From positions 396,467-460,466 of the forward strand of contig NZ_SUMD01000005.1 of the NCBI RefSeq assembly GCF_005049235.1: a DNA stretch of 64,000 nucleotides, given 5' to 3'. The stretch comes from Rhodococcus oryzae (lineage in GTDB: Bacteria > Actinomycetota > Actinomycetes > Mycobacteriales > Mycobacteriaceae). Shown here piece after piece: positions 34,544 to 44,751 of the stretch (the first letter of the stretch is position 1; each line of letters starts with the position of its first letter). Below the pieces are notes generated by a model. The model searched no databases and was not told the DNA's origin. It saw only the letters and a program-made list of their open reading frames with translations. A program made the translations under genes and the position numbers.

Positions 34544-35324
34544 CGAACTTCTTCTTCGCCGCCTCGGACTCCTTCGGCTCGGGCAGCTCGCCCGGGTACG
34601 GCAGCGCGAGCGCCTGCTTCTGCACCTCGAACAGCTGCTCGCAGCCGGCCAGTGCCGAGTCGAGCAGCTTGTCCAGCGTGGTGCGCGGGAAGGTCGCGCC
34701 CTCTCCGGTGCCCTGCACCTCGACGAGAGTGCCGGTGTCCGTCGCGACGACGTTCATGTCGACCTCGGCGCGCGAATCCTCCTCGTAGGGCAGGTCAAGC
34801 CGAACCCGGCCGTCGACGACGCCGACGCTGACCGCGGCGATCGCGCAGGAGAGCGGCTGCGGGTCGGCCAGCCGGCCGGCCGCACGCAGGTAGGTGACGG
34901 CGTCCGCCAGCGCGACGTAGGCGCCGGTGATCGCGGCGGTCCTGGTGCCGCCGTCTGCCTGCAGCACGTCGCAGTCGATGGCGATGGTGTTCTCGCCGAT
35001 CGCGGCGAGGTCGATGCAGGCGCGCAGCGAGCGGCCGACCAGCCTGCTGATCTCCTGGGTGCGTCCGCCGACCTTGCCCTTGACCGACTCGCGGCCGCTG
35101 CGGGTGTGGGTCGCGGCGGGCAGCATCGCGTACTCGGCGGTCAGCCAGCCGAGGCCGGAGCCCTTGCGCCAGCGCGGCACGCCCTCCTCGACGCTCGCGG
35201 TGCACATCACGCGGGTGCCACCGAATTCGACGAGAACCGATCCGGCCGGATGGCTCGTGAAGCCCCGGGTGATCCGTACCTCGCGGAGTTCGTCGTCCGC
35301 CCTGCCATCCAGTCGTCTGCTCAC
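34536..35324 (-). CDS. rph: Ribonuclease PH
   Basis: Phosphorolytic 3'-5' exoribonuclease that trims tRNA 3' ends. The 262-residue protein shows the RNase PH hallmarks: [54 protein letters not shown] (phosphate-binding Arg) and [20 protein letters not shown]. An Ala/Lys-rich C-terminal tail follows. GTG 35324 gives the usual SRR-DGR beginning. It overlaps rdgB downstream. Confidence 0.96.
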   Translation of the reverse strand: MSRRLDGRADDELREVRITRGFTSHPAGSVLVEFGGTRVMCTASVEEGVPRWRKGSGLGWLTAEYAMLPAATHTRSGRESVKGKVGGRTQEISRLVGRSLRACIDLAAIGENTIAIDCDVLQADGGTRTAAITGAYVALADAVTYLRAAGRLADPQPLSCAIAAVSVGVVDGRVRLDLPYEEDSRAEVDMNVVATDTGTLVEVQGTGEGATFPRTTLDKLLDSALAGCEQLFEVQKQALALPYPGELPEPKESEAAKKKFGA

Positions 35325-35350
35325 GGGCGCAAGCCTAGACGTCCCGCGAC

Positions 35351-36109
35351 TCAGATCTCGAAGACGTCCCCGGGCGAGACGGCGTGAACGGGTCCGGGGA
35401 ACTCGGCCTTGGCCTCGGCGATGACGTCCTCGCGGGAGGTCCACGGCGGGATGTGCGTGAGCAGCAGCTCGCCGACCCCCGCCCTGGCCGCGACCTGTCC
35501 GGCCTCGGTACCGGAGAGGTGGATGCCCTTCGGGCGGTCGGGGTGATGCGTCCAGGAGGCCTCGGCCAGCAGTACATTCGCGTCGCGGGACAGCTCGACC
35601 ACCTCGTCGCACATCCCGGTGTCGCCGGTGTAGACGAGGGTCCGGCCCGCGGGGTCGCTGATCCGCAACCCGTACGCCTCCGGCGGATGGAACACCCGGC
35701 GCGAGGTGACGGTCAGCGCGCCGTGGCTCATGGATCCGCCGTCGGTGAAGGCGCGCAGATCGATCGTGTCGGAGATGTCGTCGTACTCGCCGCCGCACTC
35801 CGAGGACGCGGCGCCGATCCGACAGGCGGTGTCCGTCGGTCCGCAGACGACGGCCCGGCCGGCAGGCGGATTGGGGTGGTACCGACGCCACACCAGCAGC
35901 CCCGGCAGGTCGAGGCAGTGATCCGCGTGCAGGTGGGTCAGGAAGATCGACACCTGACCGGGGTCGGCGTAGCGCTGCAACGCTCCGAGCACGCCGGGGC
36001 CGAAGTCGAGGACCGCGGGAGGGGTGTCCGGAGCGGTCAAGAGGTAGCCCGAGGCGGGCGAGTCGGGACCCCCGACGCTGCCCGAACAACCCAGGACGGT
36101 GATGCGCAT
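35351..36109 (-). CDS. Metallo-beta-lactamase-fold phosphodiesterase (Rv1339-like)
   Basis: A 252-residue MBL-fold hydrolase. It starts [20 protein letters not shown], with the metal motif [11 protein letters not shown] and later YTGDTGMC and [15 protein letters not shown]. tuberculosis Rv1339, its clear counterpart, has been reported as an atypical class II cyclic-AMP phosphodiesterase, so a role in cAMP turnover is plausible. This is notable because a class III cyclase lies at 61316-62875. ATG 36109 and ATG 36118 are alternative starts. The 107 bases upstream, where murI would normally sit, contain no gene. Confidence 0.9.
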   Translation of the reverse strand: MRITVLGCSGSVGGPDSPASGYLLTAPDTPPAVLDFGPGVLGALQRYADPGQVSIFLTHLHADHCLDLPGLLVWRRYHPNPPAGRAVVCGPTDTACRIGAASSECGGEYDDISDTIDLRAFTDGGSMSHGALTVTSRRVFHPPEAYGLRISDPAGRTLVYTGDTGMCDEVVELSRDANVLLAEASWTHHPDRPKGIHLSGTEAGQVAARAGVGELLLTHIPPWTSREDVIAEAKAEFPGPVHAVSPGDVFEI

Positions 36110-36216
36110 GTTTCCCATGCTGCCACGACCACCTGATCCGGAAAAAGCTTCGGGTGGAATCGAGACCAAATGCGGCCCCGTGATCCGCTGCGCCGGGCGT
36201 CACACCTGCGCGTTCG

Positions 36217-36882
36217 CTACCGGTTCAACGCCTTCGCCTCGCGCGCCTTGCGGACATCGGAGGCCAGCACCCAGGCGGCGACGACGCCGCCGATCGCGCC
36301 GAACAGGTGCCCTTCCCAGGAGATCCCGGGCTGGCCGGGCAGCACGCCCCACAACGCCCCGCCGTAGATCACCAGAACGACCAGCCCGAGGGCCATCTGC
36401 CCGAAATGCCGGGCGAAGATGCCGCGGGTGATCAGGTAGGTCAGCCAGCCGAACACGAGCACCGAGGCGCCGAGATGGTTGTTCACCGAGCCGAACAGCC
36501 ACACCCCGACACCGCCGATCACCCAGATGATGCCGGTGGCCGCGAGCCCGCGTCCGATGCCCGACAGCATGACCAGGAATCCGAGCACGAGCAGCGGGAT
36601 GGTGTTCGCGACCAGGTGCGCCCACCCGCCGTGCAGCACCGGCGCGAAGACGATCCCCCACAGACCGTCGACGGTCCGCGGCTGGATGCCGCCGTTGTCG
36701 AGGCTGCCCTTGACGAGCATGTCGATGAACTCGAGGACGTACAGCCCGATCACGAAGCCGCCGATGACCGCGGCCGCCTGCTGCCACGCCGGGCGCTCGG
36801 CCGCCTGCTTGGTCGCGGGCGGGTTCGACGGCACCGACAGAGCGGGGTTGGTGTACTTGAACGGGTCACCCGGGGTGCTCAT
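36217..36882 (-). CDS. Rhomboid family intramembrane serine protease (Rv1337-like)
   Basis: A 221-residue membrane protein with about six helices. The catalytic serine is in [15 protein letters not shown], and the histidine partner in [10 protein letters not shown] of a later helix. The usual GxSG becomes GASV here. The [18 protein letters not shown] segment is the conserved first-loop motif of the family. The N-terminal 35 residues are cytoplasmic and Pro-rich. It follows cysM by 15 bases in the conserved mec-cysO-cysM-rhomboid cluster. The substrate is unknown. Confidence 0.9.
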   Translation of the reverse strand: MSTPGDPFKYTNPALSVPSNPPATKQAAERPAWQQAAAVIGGFVIGLYVLEFIDMLVKGSLDNGGIQPRTVDGLWGIVFAPVLHGGWAHLVANTIPLLVLGFLVMLSGIGRGLAATGIIWVIGGVGVWLFGSVNNHLGASVLVFGWLTYLITRGIFARHFGQMALGLVVLVIYGGALWGVLPGQPGISWEGHLFGAIGGVVAAWVLASDVRKAREAKALNR

Positions 36883-36897
36883 CCGAACCTCTTTCCC

Positions 36898-37866
<969 letters not shown>

Positions 37867-38139
37867 TCAGCCTCCGGCGACGGCGGGCAGGATGGTGACC
37901 GAGTCCCCGTCGGCCACCTCGGTGTCGAGTCCGCCGGAGAAGCGCACGTCCTCGTCGTTGACATACACGTTGACGAACCGGTGCAGCTTACCGTCGTTGA
38001 TCAGCCGGTCCTTGAGCCCGGCATGGTTGGCCTCGAGGTCGTCGATGACCGCGGCCAGGGTGGAACCCGTTGCCTGCACCCGCTTCTCACCGTCGGTGTG
38101 GTTGCGGAGGATGGTGGGGATGGAAACGATGACGGCCAT
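37867..38139 (-). CDS. cysO: Sulfur carrier protein CysO (ubiquitin-like)
   Basis: A 90-residue ubiquitin-fold protein ending in the Gly-Gly tail (ILPAVAGG) that is converted to a thiocarboxylate and donates sulfur to CysM. The body has a MoaD/ThiS-like pattern with TILRNHTDGEKRV and VNVYVNDEDVRF. It sits between mec and cysM, exactly the order needed for the pathway. The ATG at 38139 is clear. Confidence 0.96.
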   Translation of the reverse strand: MAVIVSIPTILRNHTDGEKRVQATGSTLAAVIDDLEANHAGLKDRLINDGKLHRFVNVYVNDEDVRFSGGLDTEVADGDSVTILPAVAGG

Positions 38140-38147
38140 CGGGGCTC

Positions 38148-38582
38148 CTAGTTGGGGTTCTGTGCGTACGGGTAGCTCGGCACCACGTCGACCGGTTCCT
38201 CGGTGACCACGCCGTCGACGATCCGGTAGCTGCGCAGCTCGTGCGCCTCCGGATCGCGGGTGGAGATCAGCACATAGTGCGCGTCGGGTTCGGAGGCGAA
38301 GGAGACGTCGGTACGACTGGGATAGGCCTCGGTGGCGGTGTGCGAGTGATAGATGACCACCGGAGCCTCGTCGGCCGCCTCCATCGCACGCCAGAGCCGC
38401 AACTGCTCGCCGGAGTCGAAGCGGTAGAAGGTCGGCGAGCGCTCGGCGTTGATCATCGGGACGTGCCGAAGCGGCCGATCGCTGCCCTCGGGGCCGGCGA
38501 TGATGCCGCAGGCCTCATCCGGGTGATCGGCACGAGCGTGCGCGACCATCGCCGCGACGAGGTCGGATCTGATCACCAACAC
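38148..38582 (-). CDS. mec: JAMM-domain metalloprotease Mec (CysO-cysteine peptidase)
   Basis: Releases cysteine from the CysO-cysteine adduct and regenerates CysO. The 144-residue protein is a minimal JAB1/MPN+ domain: Glu at 23 in DEACGIIAG and the zinc motif HSHTATEAYPSRTD (His79, His81, Ser89, Asp92). The GTG at 38582 is preferred for the GGAGG six bases upstream; GTG 38576 is an alternative. It is eight bases from cysO. Confidence 0.95.
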   Translation of the reverse strand: MLVIRSDLVAAMVAHARADHPDEACGIIAGPEGSDRPLRHVPMINAERSPTFYRFDSGEQLRLWRAMEAADEAPVVIYHSHTATEAYPSRTDVSFASEPDAHYVLISTRDPEAHELRSYRIVDGVVTEEPVDVVPSYPYAQNPN

Positions 38583-38608
38583 CTGCGCCTCCGATGTGTA
38601 CGCCCAGA

Positions 38609-39688
38609 TTAGACGTCGAATGCTGACGGGAACAGCTCCCGGTAGCTCGGTATTCCCGCGACCGGCGTTGCCGCGAGGACCGCACCGACGATCGCCCGCG
38701 ACACCGCATCGGCCGCGGCGGCGCACACCGCGTCGAGCAGCGCCAGCTCCGCGGGGAAGGCGGCGGGCATCGAGACCGGGGCGGGCGCGGTGGCCTTGAT
38801 GCCGGTCGCCAGGGCGAACAGCGTGTCCCCGTCGAGCGGCGAATGCGCGGGCCGGATCGCCCGTGCCAGGCCGTCGTGGCCCGCGACGGCGACGCGCCTG
38901 CATCCCGCCTTGCTCAGCGCGGCATCGGTCGCCACCACCCCGATGGTGGTGTTCAGCACCGTGCCCTTCTGCCCGAGTTCGATCGCCGTGGCCAACTCGG
39001 CGGCATCCGGGACCCGCAGGCCCCAGCTCGCGGCCTCGGCCACCCCGACCCCCCACGGCAGGCCGGTGCCCGGATCAAACACGGAGCCAACGGGATTGGC
39101 GACGATCAGTGCCGCGACCGTGACGCCCTCGGCCGCCCCGGCACCGAGCACGAGGCTGGCGGTGCCGACGCCGCCCTTGAGCACACCGGCGCGCGCACCG
39201 ACCCCGGCACCAACCGATCCGACCGCGAACTGCTCGGCCGCCGCTTCCGTCGCGAGGAAGCCGTGATCCGCGGTCGGCCGCACCGACCAATCCCCCACCG
39301 GCAGATCGAAGATCACCGCTCCCGGCACGATCGGGACGACATGACCGTCGGCGTCCATCGGGATCCCGCGGCCGTGCTCCTCGAGCCAGCGCATCACCCC
39401 GTCCGCGGCGGCCAGCCCGTAGGCGCTGCCCCCGGTCAGCAGCACCGCGTCCACCTGCTGGACGGTGTGGCTCGGATCGAGCAGGTCGGTCTCGCGGGTG
39501 CCGGGTCCGCCGCCGCGCACATCGACGGACGCGGTGGCTCCCCCTGGTGCCAGCACCACGGTGCAGCCCGTCGCCCGGCCGGAGCCGAGTCCGGCGTCCC
39601 GATCCAGCTCATGGTGGTGCCCGACCAGCAGGCCCTCGACGTCGGCCAGCGAGTTCCGCGGCCCCGTGCGCACCCCCGCGCCCGTCAC
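38609..39688 (-). CDS. P1 family (DmpA/S58) autoprocessing peptidase
   Basis: A 359-residue N-terminal-nucleophile hydrolase of the P1 family (beta-aminopeptidases, DmpA, NylC). The autoprocessing site is visible at VLNTTIGVVATDAALSK, where cleavage before the first threonine would generate the active beta chain. Gly-rich substrate loops (LLTGGSAYGLAAADGV, GVGARAGVLKGGVG) support the fold. Its GTG overlaps the DUF2017 stop by four bases. The mycobacterial counterpart is Rv1333, in the same operon position. The natural substrate is unknown. Confidence 0.92.
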   Translation of the reverse strand: MTGAGVRTGPRNSLADVEGLLVGHHHELDRDAGLGSGRATGCTVVLAPGGATASVDVRGGGPGTRETDLLDPSHTVQQVDAVLLTGGSAYGLAAADGVMRWLEEHGRGIPMDADGHVVPIVPGAVIFDLPVGDWSVRPTADHGFLATEAAAEQFAVGSVGAGVGARAGVLKGGVGTASLVLGAGAAEGVTVAALIVANPVGSVFDPGTGLPWGVGVAEAASWGLRVPDAAELATAIELGQKGTVLNTTIGVVATDAALSKAGCRRVAVAGHDGLARAIRPAHSPLDGDTLFALATGIKATAPAPVSMPAAFPAELALLDAVCAAAADAVSRAIVGAVLAATPVAGIPSYRELFPSAFDV

Positions 39689-40260
39689 GGGACCAGGACC
39701 TGTACCAGGGAGTCCTGCATCCAGGTGAGCCAGTGGTAGACGTCCAGGTGCGGAGCTCGCGGGTCGTCGGGCTCGAGTTCGTCCGGGGTGTCGGCATCGA
39801 TGCCGATCGTGGTCCCCAGCGCCAGGCGCACGTCGTTGAGTCCGGCAAGCCACGCGTCGGCCTGTTCTGGGGTCAGCGAGACCTTGCCGCCCTCGGGCGG
39901 CACCGTCTGCAGGATCACCGAACCCGCCGCAAGCTTGGCGTCGATGATCTCCGGCTCGTGCAGACTGCGCAGTGCCGCATTCATATTCGCGCCCTGCGCC
40001 TCGGTGCCCTCGCGGTCGGCCTCCGCCCGGTAGAAGTTGGGCAGCAGGCGGGCCAGCGTGGCATCCGTTGGGGCGACACTGTTCCCGGTGCGCAGACCGG
40101 TCAGTTCGGCGAGGTCGTCCTGCGGCACCGCGGCCGCCCGGTCCTCGAGCAGCGACAGGACGGACGAGACCAGCGACCGGAGGACCGAGGCCTCTCGTGC
40201 GTCCATCTCGGAGCGAATCTTCACGCCGCCCAGCGAATTCTTTCGGCTCCATGTGCGCAC
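39685..40260 (-). CDS. DUF2017 protein (Rv1332-like)
   Basis: A 191-residue soluble protein of the actinobacterial DUF2017 family. It begins VRTWSRKN, then shows the conserved ALRSLHEPEIIDAKLAAGSV and DVRLALGTTIGI blocks and ends with HWLTWMQDSLVQVL. The conserved clpS-Rv1332-P1 peptidase order holds here. The 4-base overlap with the peptidase gene suggests coupled translation. No activity is known; linkage to clpS hints at proteolysis, which is inference. Confidence 0.88.
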   Translation of the reverse strand: MRTWSRKNSLGGVKIRSEMDAREASVLRSLVSSVLSLLEDRAAAVPQDDLAELTGLRTGNSVAPTDATLARLLPNFYRAEADREGTEAQGANMNAALRSLHEPEIIDAKLAAGSVILQTVPPEGGKVSLTPEQADAWLAGLNDVRLALGTTIGIDADTPDELEPDDPRAPHLDVYHWLTWMQDSLVQVLVP

Positions 40261-40307
40261 GTTGCGTACCTGCGGGTCCTTTCAGGATCGGTGGTCCGGG
40301 ATTGCCG

Positions 40308-40643
40308 CTAGCTGTCGCGCTGCATCGTCGCCCACAACCCGGCCTGGTGGAGGCGGTTCACATCGTGCTCCATCTTGTCGCGGGATCCGGACGACACGAC
40401 CGCCTTGCCCTCCTTGTGGACCTGCATCATCAGGTCGGTGGCCCTCGCCTTGCTGTAGCCGAACAGCTTCTGGAAAATGAAGGTCACGTAGTGCATGAGG
40501 TTCACCGGGTCGTCCCAGACGACGGTCACCCAGGGCTTGTCCTCCGCTTCCAGGATCTCCTCGACCTCGGATTCGGCTGGCGTGACCTGCGGCGACGCTG
40601 CGGGCATCCTCGCCATCGGGATAGTTGTAGGGCACTGGGCCAT
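40308..40643 (-). CDS. clpS: ClpS adaptor for ClpA/ClpC, N-end rule recognition
   Basis: A 111-residue adaptor that delivers proteins with destabilising N-terminal residues to the Clp protease. The core [20 protein letters not shown] includes the conserved Asp/Asn pair of the binding pocket. It is followed by [20 protein letters not shown] and the GLWATM ending. The N-terminal 35 residues are flexible and Pro-rich. ATG 40643 starts the conserved domain. It is divergent from pncB across a 96-base gap. Confidence 0.95.
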   Translation of the reverse strand: MAQCPTTIPMARMPAASPQVTPAESEVEEILEAEDKPWVTVVWDDPVNLMHYVTFIFQKLFGYSKARATDLMMQVHKEGKAVVSSGSRDKMEHDVNRLHQAGLWATMQRDS

Positions 40644-40739
40644 GACTCCAGAGTACGACGTGCTCAGGAAAGAGAAAACCTCCGAACGCAGGACGGGCAC
40701 GCACGCGCATCACGGGTCGGCTACTCGTATGGTGGGCGC

Positions 40740-42068
40740 GTGACGAACAACGCCTCGGACTGGTCCCAGCCGAAGACGAGCACCGCGCTGCTCACCGACC
40801 AGTACGAGCTGACGATGCTCTCGGCCGCGCTCGGTGACGGTTCGGCCCACCGCCGCTGCAGCTTCGAGGTCTTCGCGCGCAGGCTGCCTGCCGGGCGCCG
40901 GTACGGCGTCGTCGCCGGCGTCGGCCGGTTGCTCGACGCGCTGCCCCGCTTCCGGTTCGGCGAGCCGGAGCTGGCCGTCGTGTCCGAGTTCCTCGACGAG
41001 CGGACGGTGGACTGGCTGCGGGACTACCGCTTCTCCGGCGACATCGACGGCTACCGGGAGGGCGAGTTGTACTTCCCGGGCTCGCCGATCCTGTCGGTGC
41101 GCGGCACCTTCGCCGAATGCGTGCTCCTCGAAACGTTGACGCTTTCGATCCTCAACCACGACAGCGCGATCGCCTCCGCCGCCGCACGCATGGTCAGCGC
41201 CGCCGCCGGCCGGAGGATGATCGAGATGGGCTCGCGGCGCGCCCACGAGGAATCGGCCGTGGCCTGTTCCCGCGCGGCATACCTGGCCGGGTTCACCGCC
41301 ACCTCGAATCTGGAGGCCGTCCGCCGCTACGGCGTGCCGGGCGCAGGGACCAGCGCGCACGCGTTCACGCTGCTACACAACACCGTCGCGGGCCCGGACG
41401 AGGCGGCCGCCTTCCGGGGCCAGATCGCGGCGCTCGGGCTGGGCACCACGCTGCTGGTGGACACCTACGACATCACCGAGGGCGTCAAGACCGCCATCGC
41501 CGTCGCGGGCCCGGAGCTCGGCGGCGTCCGGATCGACTCCGGCGATCTCGGTGTGTGGGCCCGCCAGGTGCGCGCGCAACTCGACGACCTGGGCGCGACG
41601 AAGACGAAGATCGTGGTGTCCGGCGATCTGGACGAATACGCGATCGCGGCGCTGCGGGCCGAACCGGTGGACACTTATGGGGTGGGCACCGCGCTGGTCA
41701 CCGGCTCGGGCGCACCCACGGCGGGCATGGTCTACAAGCTGGTGGAGGTGGAGGGCATTCCGGTGGCCAAGCGCAGCAGCCACAAGGAGTCGCGCGGCGG
41801 GACCAAGCGCGTGCTCCGCTTCGCCCGGCCCACCGGCACCGCGGTCGAGGAGGTCGCGTTCCCTGCCGACGCGCCCGCGCCCGAGAGCGGCGGGCTGATC
41901 GCGCACGACCTGCTGGTCCCGATGGTGCGAGGCGGCGAGGTCGTGGCCGGTCTGCCCACCCTGGACGAGGGCCGCGACCTGCTCGCCCAGCGGCTCGTCA
42001 GCCTGCCGTGGGAGGGACTCAAGCTCTCCCACGGCGATCCCGCGATCCCCACCCGGTTCGTGGGCTAG
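40740..42068 (+). CDS. pncB: Nicotinate phosphoribosyltransferase
   Basis: Converts nicotinate and PRPP into nicotinate mononucleotide in the Preiss-Handler NAD salvage route. The 442-residue protein has the type II PRTase blocks LLTDQYELTMLSAAL, RRAHEESAVACSRAAYLAG and the PRPP loop DTYDITEGVKTA with GGVRIDSGDLG. GTG 40740 is the only plausible start before the conserved frame. It is followed nine bases later by pncA, giving both steps from nicotinamide in one unit. Confidence 0.95.
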   Translation: MTNNASDWSQPKTSTALLTDQYELTMLSAALGDGSAHRRCSFEVFARRLPAGRRYGVVAGVGRLLDALPRFRFGEPELAVVSEFLDERTVDWLRDYRFSGDIDGYREGELYFPGSPILSVRGTFAECVLLETLTLSILNHDSAIASAAARMVSAAAGRRMIEMGSRRAHEESAVACSRAAYLAGFTATSNLEAVRRYGVPGAGTSAHAFTLLHNTVAGPDEAAAFRGQIAALGLGTTLLVDTYDITEGVKTAIAVAGPELGGVRIDSGDLGVWARQVRAQLDDLGATKTKIVVSGDLDEYAIAALRAEPVDTYGVGTALVTGSGAPTAGMVYKLVEVEGIPVAKRSSHKESRGGTKRVLRFARPTGTAVEEVAFPADAPAPESGGLIAHDLLVPMVRGGEVVAGLPTLDEGRDLLAQRLVSLPWEGLKLSHGDPAIPTRFVG

Positions 42069-42077
42069 GCGGCGGCG

Positions 42078-42686
42078 ATGAACCCCACCGACTCCCCCGC
42101 GCCCCTGAAGCGGGCGCTGATCGTCGTCGACGTGCAGAACGACTTCTGCGAGGGCGGCTCGCTGGCCGTCGCTGGCGGCGCGGCGGTGGCGGCCGACATC
42201 TCCGCCCTGCTCGGATCCCCCTCGGCCGACGAGTACGACGCGATCGTCGCCACCCGGGACTTCCACGTCGACCCCGGCGCGCACTTCTCCGACGAACCCG
42301 ACTATGTGGACAGCTGGCCGCCGCACTGCCGGGCCGGGACGCCGGGCGCCGGGTTCCATCCCGCCCTCGACCTGCGATCGGTCCAGGAGGTGTTCTCCAA
42401 GGGCGCCCACTCGGCCGCCTACTCGGGCTTCGAGGGCTCGGCGGCGTCCGGGCAGTCCCTGGCCGACTGGCTGTGTGGGCGCGAGATCGCCGCCGTCGAC
42501 GTGGTCGGCATCGCCACCGACCACTGCGTCCGCGCGACCGCGCTCGACGCGGCGAGGGAGGGCTTCGAGACCAGGGTGCTGCTGCGGTACACGGCCGCGG
42601 TGTCCCCCGACGCCGTGCCGTCGGTGCTCGAGCGGCTCCGCGGCGCGGGCGTCACCCCGGTGGGTCAGGTCGCTGCGGCGAACTGA
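42078..42686 (+). CDS. pncA: Nicotinamidase / pyrazinamidase
   Basis: Deamidates nicotinamide to nicotinate, feeding pncB. The 202-residue isochorismatase-fold hydrolase has the catalytic triad Asp (IVVDVQNDFCEGG), Lys (FSKGAHSAAYSGFEG) and Cys (GIATDHCVRAT), and the metal-binding DFHVDPGAHF motif. It closely matches the mycobacterial PncA that activates pyrazinamide. It lies directly downstream of pncB, whereas in M. tuberculosis pncA is at a separate locus. Confidence 0.96.
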   Translation: MNPTDSPAPLKRALIVVDVQNDFCEGGSLAVAGGAAVAADISALLGSPSADEYDAIVATRDFHVDPGAHFSDEPDYVDSWPPHCRAGTPGAGFHPALDLRSVQEVFSKGAHSAAYSGFEGSAASGQSLADWLCGREIAAVDVVGIATDHCVRATALDAAREGFETRVLLRYTAAVSPDAVPSVLERLRGAGVTPVGQVAAAN

Positions 42687-42711
42687 CGGCAGCGCCGAGT
42701 AGCCTTGGTCG

Positions 42712-44745
42712 GTGCCTGAACTCCCCAACGTGCCCGACCTGCTCTCCGTGGCGGTGCAGGCGTTGGGCGGCGCCGAACGCATCAACCAGCTGACGATGGC
42801 GTCGGCGGTCGCGCACGCCATCGACACCGGCGAGCACCTCGCCGTGCAGGCGGGCACCGGTACCGGCAAGTCGCTCGCCTACCTGGTGCCCAGCATCCGG
42901 CACGCCGTCGAGAGCGGCCGCACCGTGGTCATCTCCACCGCCACCATCGCGCTGCAGCGTCAGCTCGTCGACCGCGACCTGCCCCGCCTGTCCGATGCCC
43001 TCGCGGGCGCGCTGGGCAGGCGGCCGGAGTTCGCGATCCTCAAGGGCCGCAACAACTACCTGTGCCTGAACAAGATCCACACCGGGGCATCAGAAGACAC
43101 TGTGGAATCGGCGGAGCTGTTCGACGCGTTCGCGATCTCCCGGCTCGGCCGCGAGGTGCAGCGGCTGACCAAGTGGTCCTCCGACACCGAGACCGGCGAC
43201 CGGGACGAGCTGGTGCCCGGCGTCAGCGATCAGTCGTGGCGCCAGGTGAGCGTCACCTCGCGCGAGTGCCTTGGCAAGTCGAGCTGCCCGGTCGGCGAGG
43301 ACTGCTTCGCGGAGCGGGCGCGGGCCGAGGCCTCGAAGGTCGACGTGGTGGTCACCAACCACGCGATGCTCGCGATCGACGCGATCACCGGCATCGCCGT
43401 CCTGCCCGAGCACGACGTGGTGGTGATCGACGAGGCGCACGAACTGGTCGACCGGGTGACGGGGGTGGCCACCGCCGAGCTGGCGCCGTCGACCATCAGC
43501 GCCGCCGCGCGCAGGTGCGTCAAGCTCGTCGAGGAGCAGGACGCGGACCGGTTCGAGGCGTCCGCGGAGGGCTGGGACGCGGTGCTCGAGGAGCTGCACG
43601 CCGGCCGCTGGGAAGGACTGCCCGACGGCGCGGGCCACGCGCTGGCCGCCGTCCGCGATGCGGCCTGGGCCGTGCGCACGGCGATCGGGCCTGCGCGGCC
43701 GGGGATGAACGCCACCGATCCCGAGGCGGCCGCCGCCCGCAACGCGGCGCTCGCGGCCGTCGACGAGGTGCACGACAACGCCGTCCGCGTGCTCACCGCG
43801 TTCGACGAACCGGACCCGGCCAAGCGCCGCGACGTGGTCTGGCTCGCCGACGAGGAGCGGCGGGGCAAGCTCGTCCGGATGGCGCCGCTGTCTGTCGGCG
43901 GGCTGCTGCGCTCGCGGCTGTTCGCGGAGTCGACCGTGGTGCTCACCTCCGCGACCCTCACGGTCGGCGGATCGTTCGACGGGCTCGCGGTGAACTGGGG
44001 CCTGCCCGCCGAGTCCGGCACCCGCGTCGATCCGGCGATGGCGACCGGCACCGAGGCGCCCGCGGACGAGGCCGCCATCCGGTGGAACTCGCTCGACGTC
44101 GGCTCGCCGTTCGACCACGCCAAGGCGGGCATCCTCTACGTCGCCAAGCACCTGCCCGCACCCGGCCGGGACGGGCTGGCACCGAGCTATCTCGACGAGA
44201 TCGCCGAACTGGTGACCGCGGCCGGCGGCCGCACCCTCGGCCTGTTCTCCTCGATGCGCGCCGCGAAGGCCGCCGCCGAGGTCATGCGCAAGCGCCTCGA
44301 CACCCCGGTGCTGTGCCAGGGCGACGACGCCACCGGCCAGCTGGTCCGCGCGTTCGCCGAGGACGAGGCCACCTCGCTGTTCGGGACGCTCTCGCTGTGG
44401 CAGGGCGTGGACGTGCCCGGACCGTCGCTGAGCCTGGTGATCCTGGACCGGATCCCGTTCCCGCGTCCCGACGATCCGCTGCTGGTGGCCCGCCAGCGCG
44501 CGGTCGAGTCCCGCGGCGGCAACGGCTTCCTCTCGGTGGCGGGTAACCACGCCGCGCTGCTGCTGGCGCAGGGCGTGGGTCGGCTGCTCCGCAGCGTCGA
44601 CGACCGCGGCGTGATCGCGATGCTGGACTCGCGGCTCGCGACGGCCCGTTACGGCGGCTACCTTCGCGCCTCGCTGCCCCCCTTCTGGGAGACCTCCGAT
44701 CCCGAGGTCGTGCGCAAGGCGCTCGCCAGGCTGACGGCGGGCTGA
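42712..44745 (+). CDS. dinG: ATP-dependent DNA helicase DinG-like (XPD family, Fe-S)
   Basis: A 677-residue superfamily 2 helicase. Walker A is in AGTGTGKSLAYLVP (near 49), and the DEAH box is VVIDEAHELVD (near 239). Four cysteines in NNYLC, ECLG, SSCPV and DCF match the iron-sulfur cluster ligands of XPD/DinG helicases, which unwind 5'-3' and resolve R-loops. Motif VI appears as QGVGRLLRS. The GTG start is at 42712. The position downstream of pncB and before glgP is conserved with Rv1329c. Confidence 0.95.
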   Translation: MPELPNVPDLLSVAVQALGGAERINQLTMASAVAHAIDTGEHLAVQAGTGTGKSLAYLVPSIRHAVESGRTVVISTATIALQRQLVDRDLPRLSDALAGALGRRPEFAILKGRNNYLCLNKIHTGASEDTVESAELFDAFAISRLGREVQRLTKWSSDTETGDRDELVPGVSDQSWRQVSVTSRECLGKSSCPVGEDCFAERARAEASKVDVVVTNHAMLAIDAITGIAVLPEHDVVVIDEAHELVDRVTGVATAELAPSTISAAARRCVKLVEEQDADRFEASAEGWDAVLEELHAGRWEGLPDGAGHALAAVRDAAWAVRTAIGPARPGMNATDPEAAAARNAALAAVDEVHDNAVRVLTAFDEPDPAKRRDVVWLADEERRGKLVRMAPLSVGGLLRSRLFAESTVVLTSATLTVGGSFDGLAVNWGLPAESGTRVDPAMATGTEAPADEAAIRWNSLDVGSPFDHAKAGILYVAKHLPAPGRDGLAPSYLDEIAELVTAAGGRTLGLFSSMRAAKAAAEVMRKRLDTPVLCQGDDATGQLVRAFAEDEATSLFGTLSLWQGVDVPGPSLSLVILDRIPFPRPDDPLLVARQRAVESRGGNGFLSVAGNHAALLLAQGVGRLLRSVDDRGVIAMLDSRLATARYGGYLRASLPPFWETSDPEVVRKALARLTAG

Positions 44746-44751
44746 GCCCCG

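Noticed and set aside
34536..36203. A 555-codon fusion of RNase PH with an upstream domain
   Set aside because: The extra N-terminal part is an out-of-frame reading of the MBL phosphodiesterase gene; GTG 35324 gives a normal-length RNase PH.
36217..36882. Inactive rhomboid because GxSG reads GASV
   Set aside because: The catalytic serine and the partner histidine are both present, and this subgroup tolerates variation after the serine.
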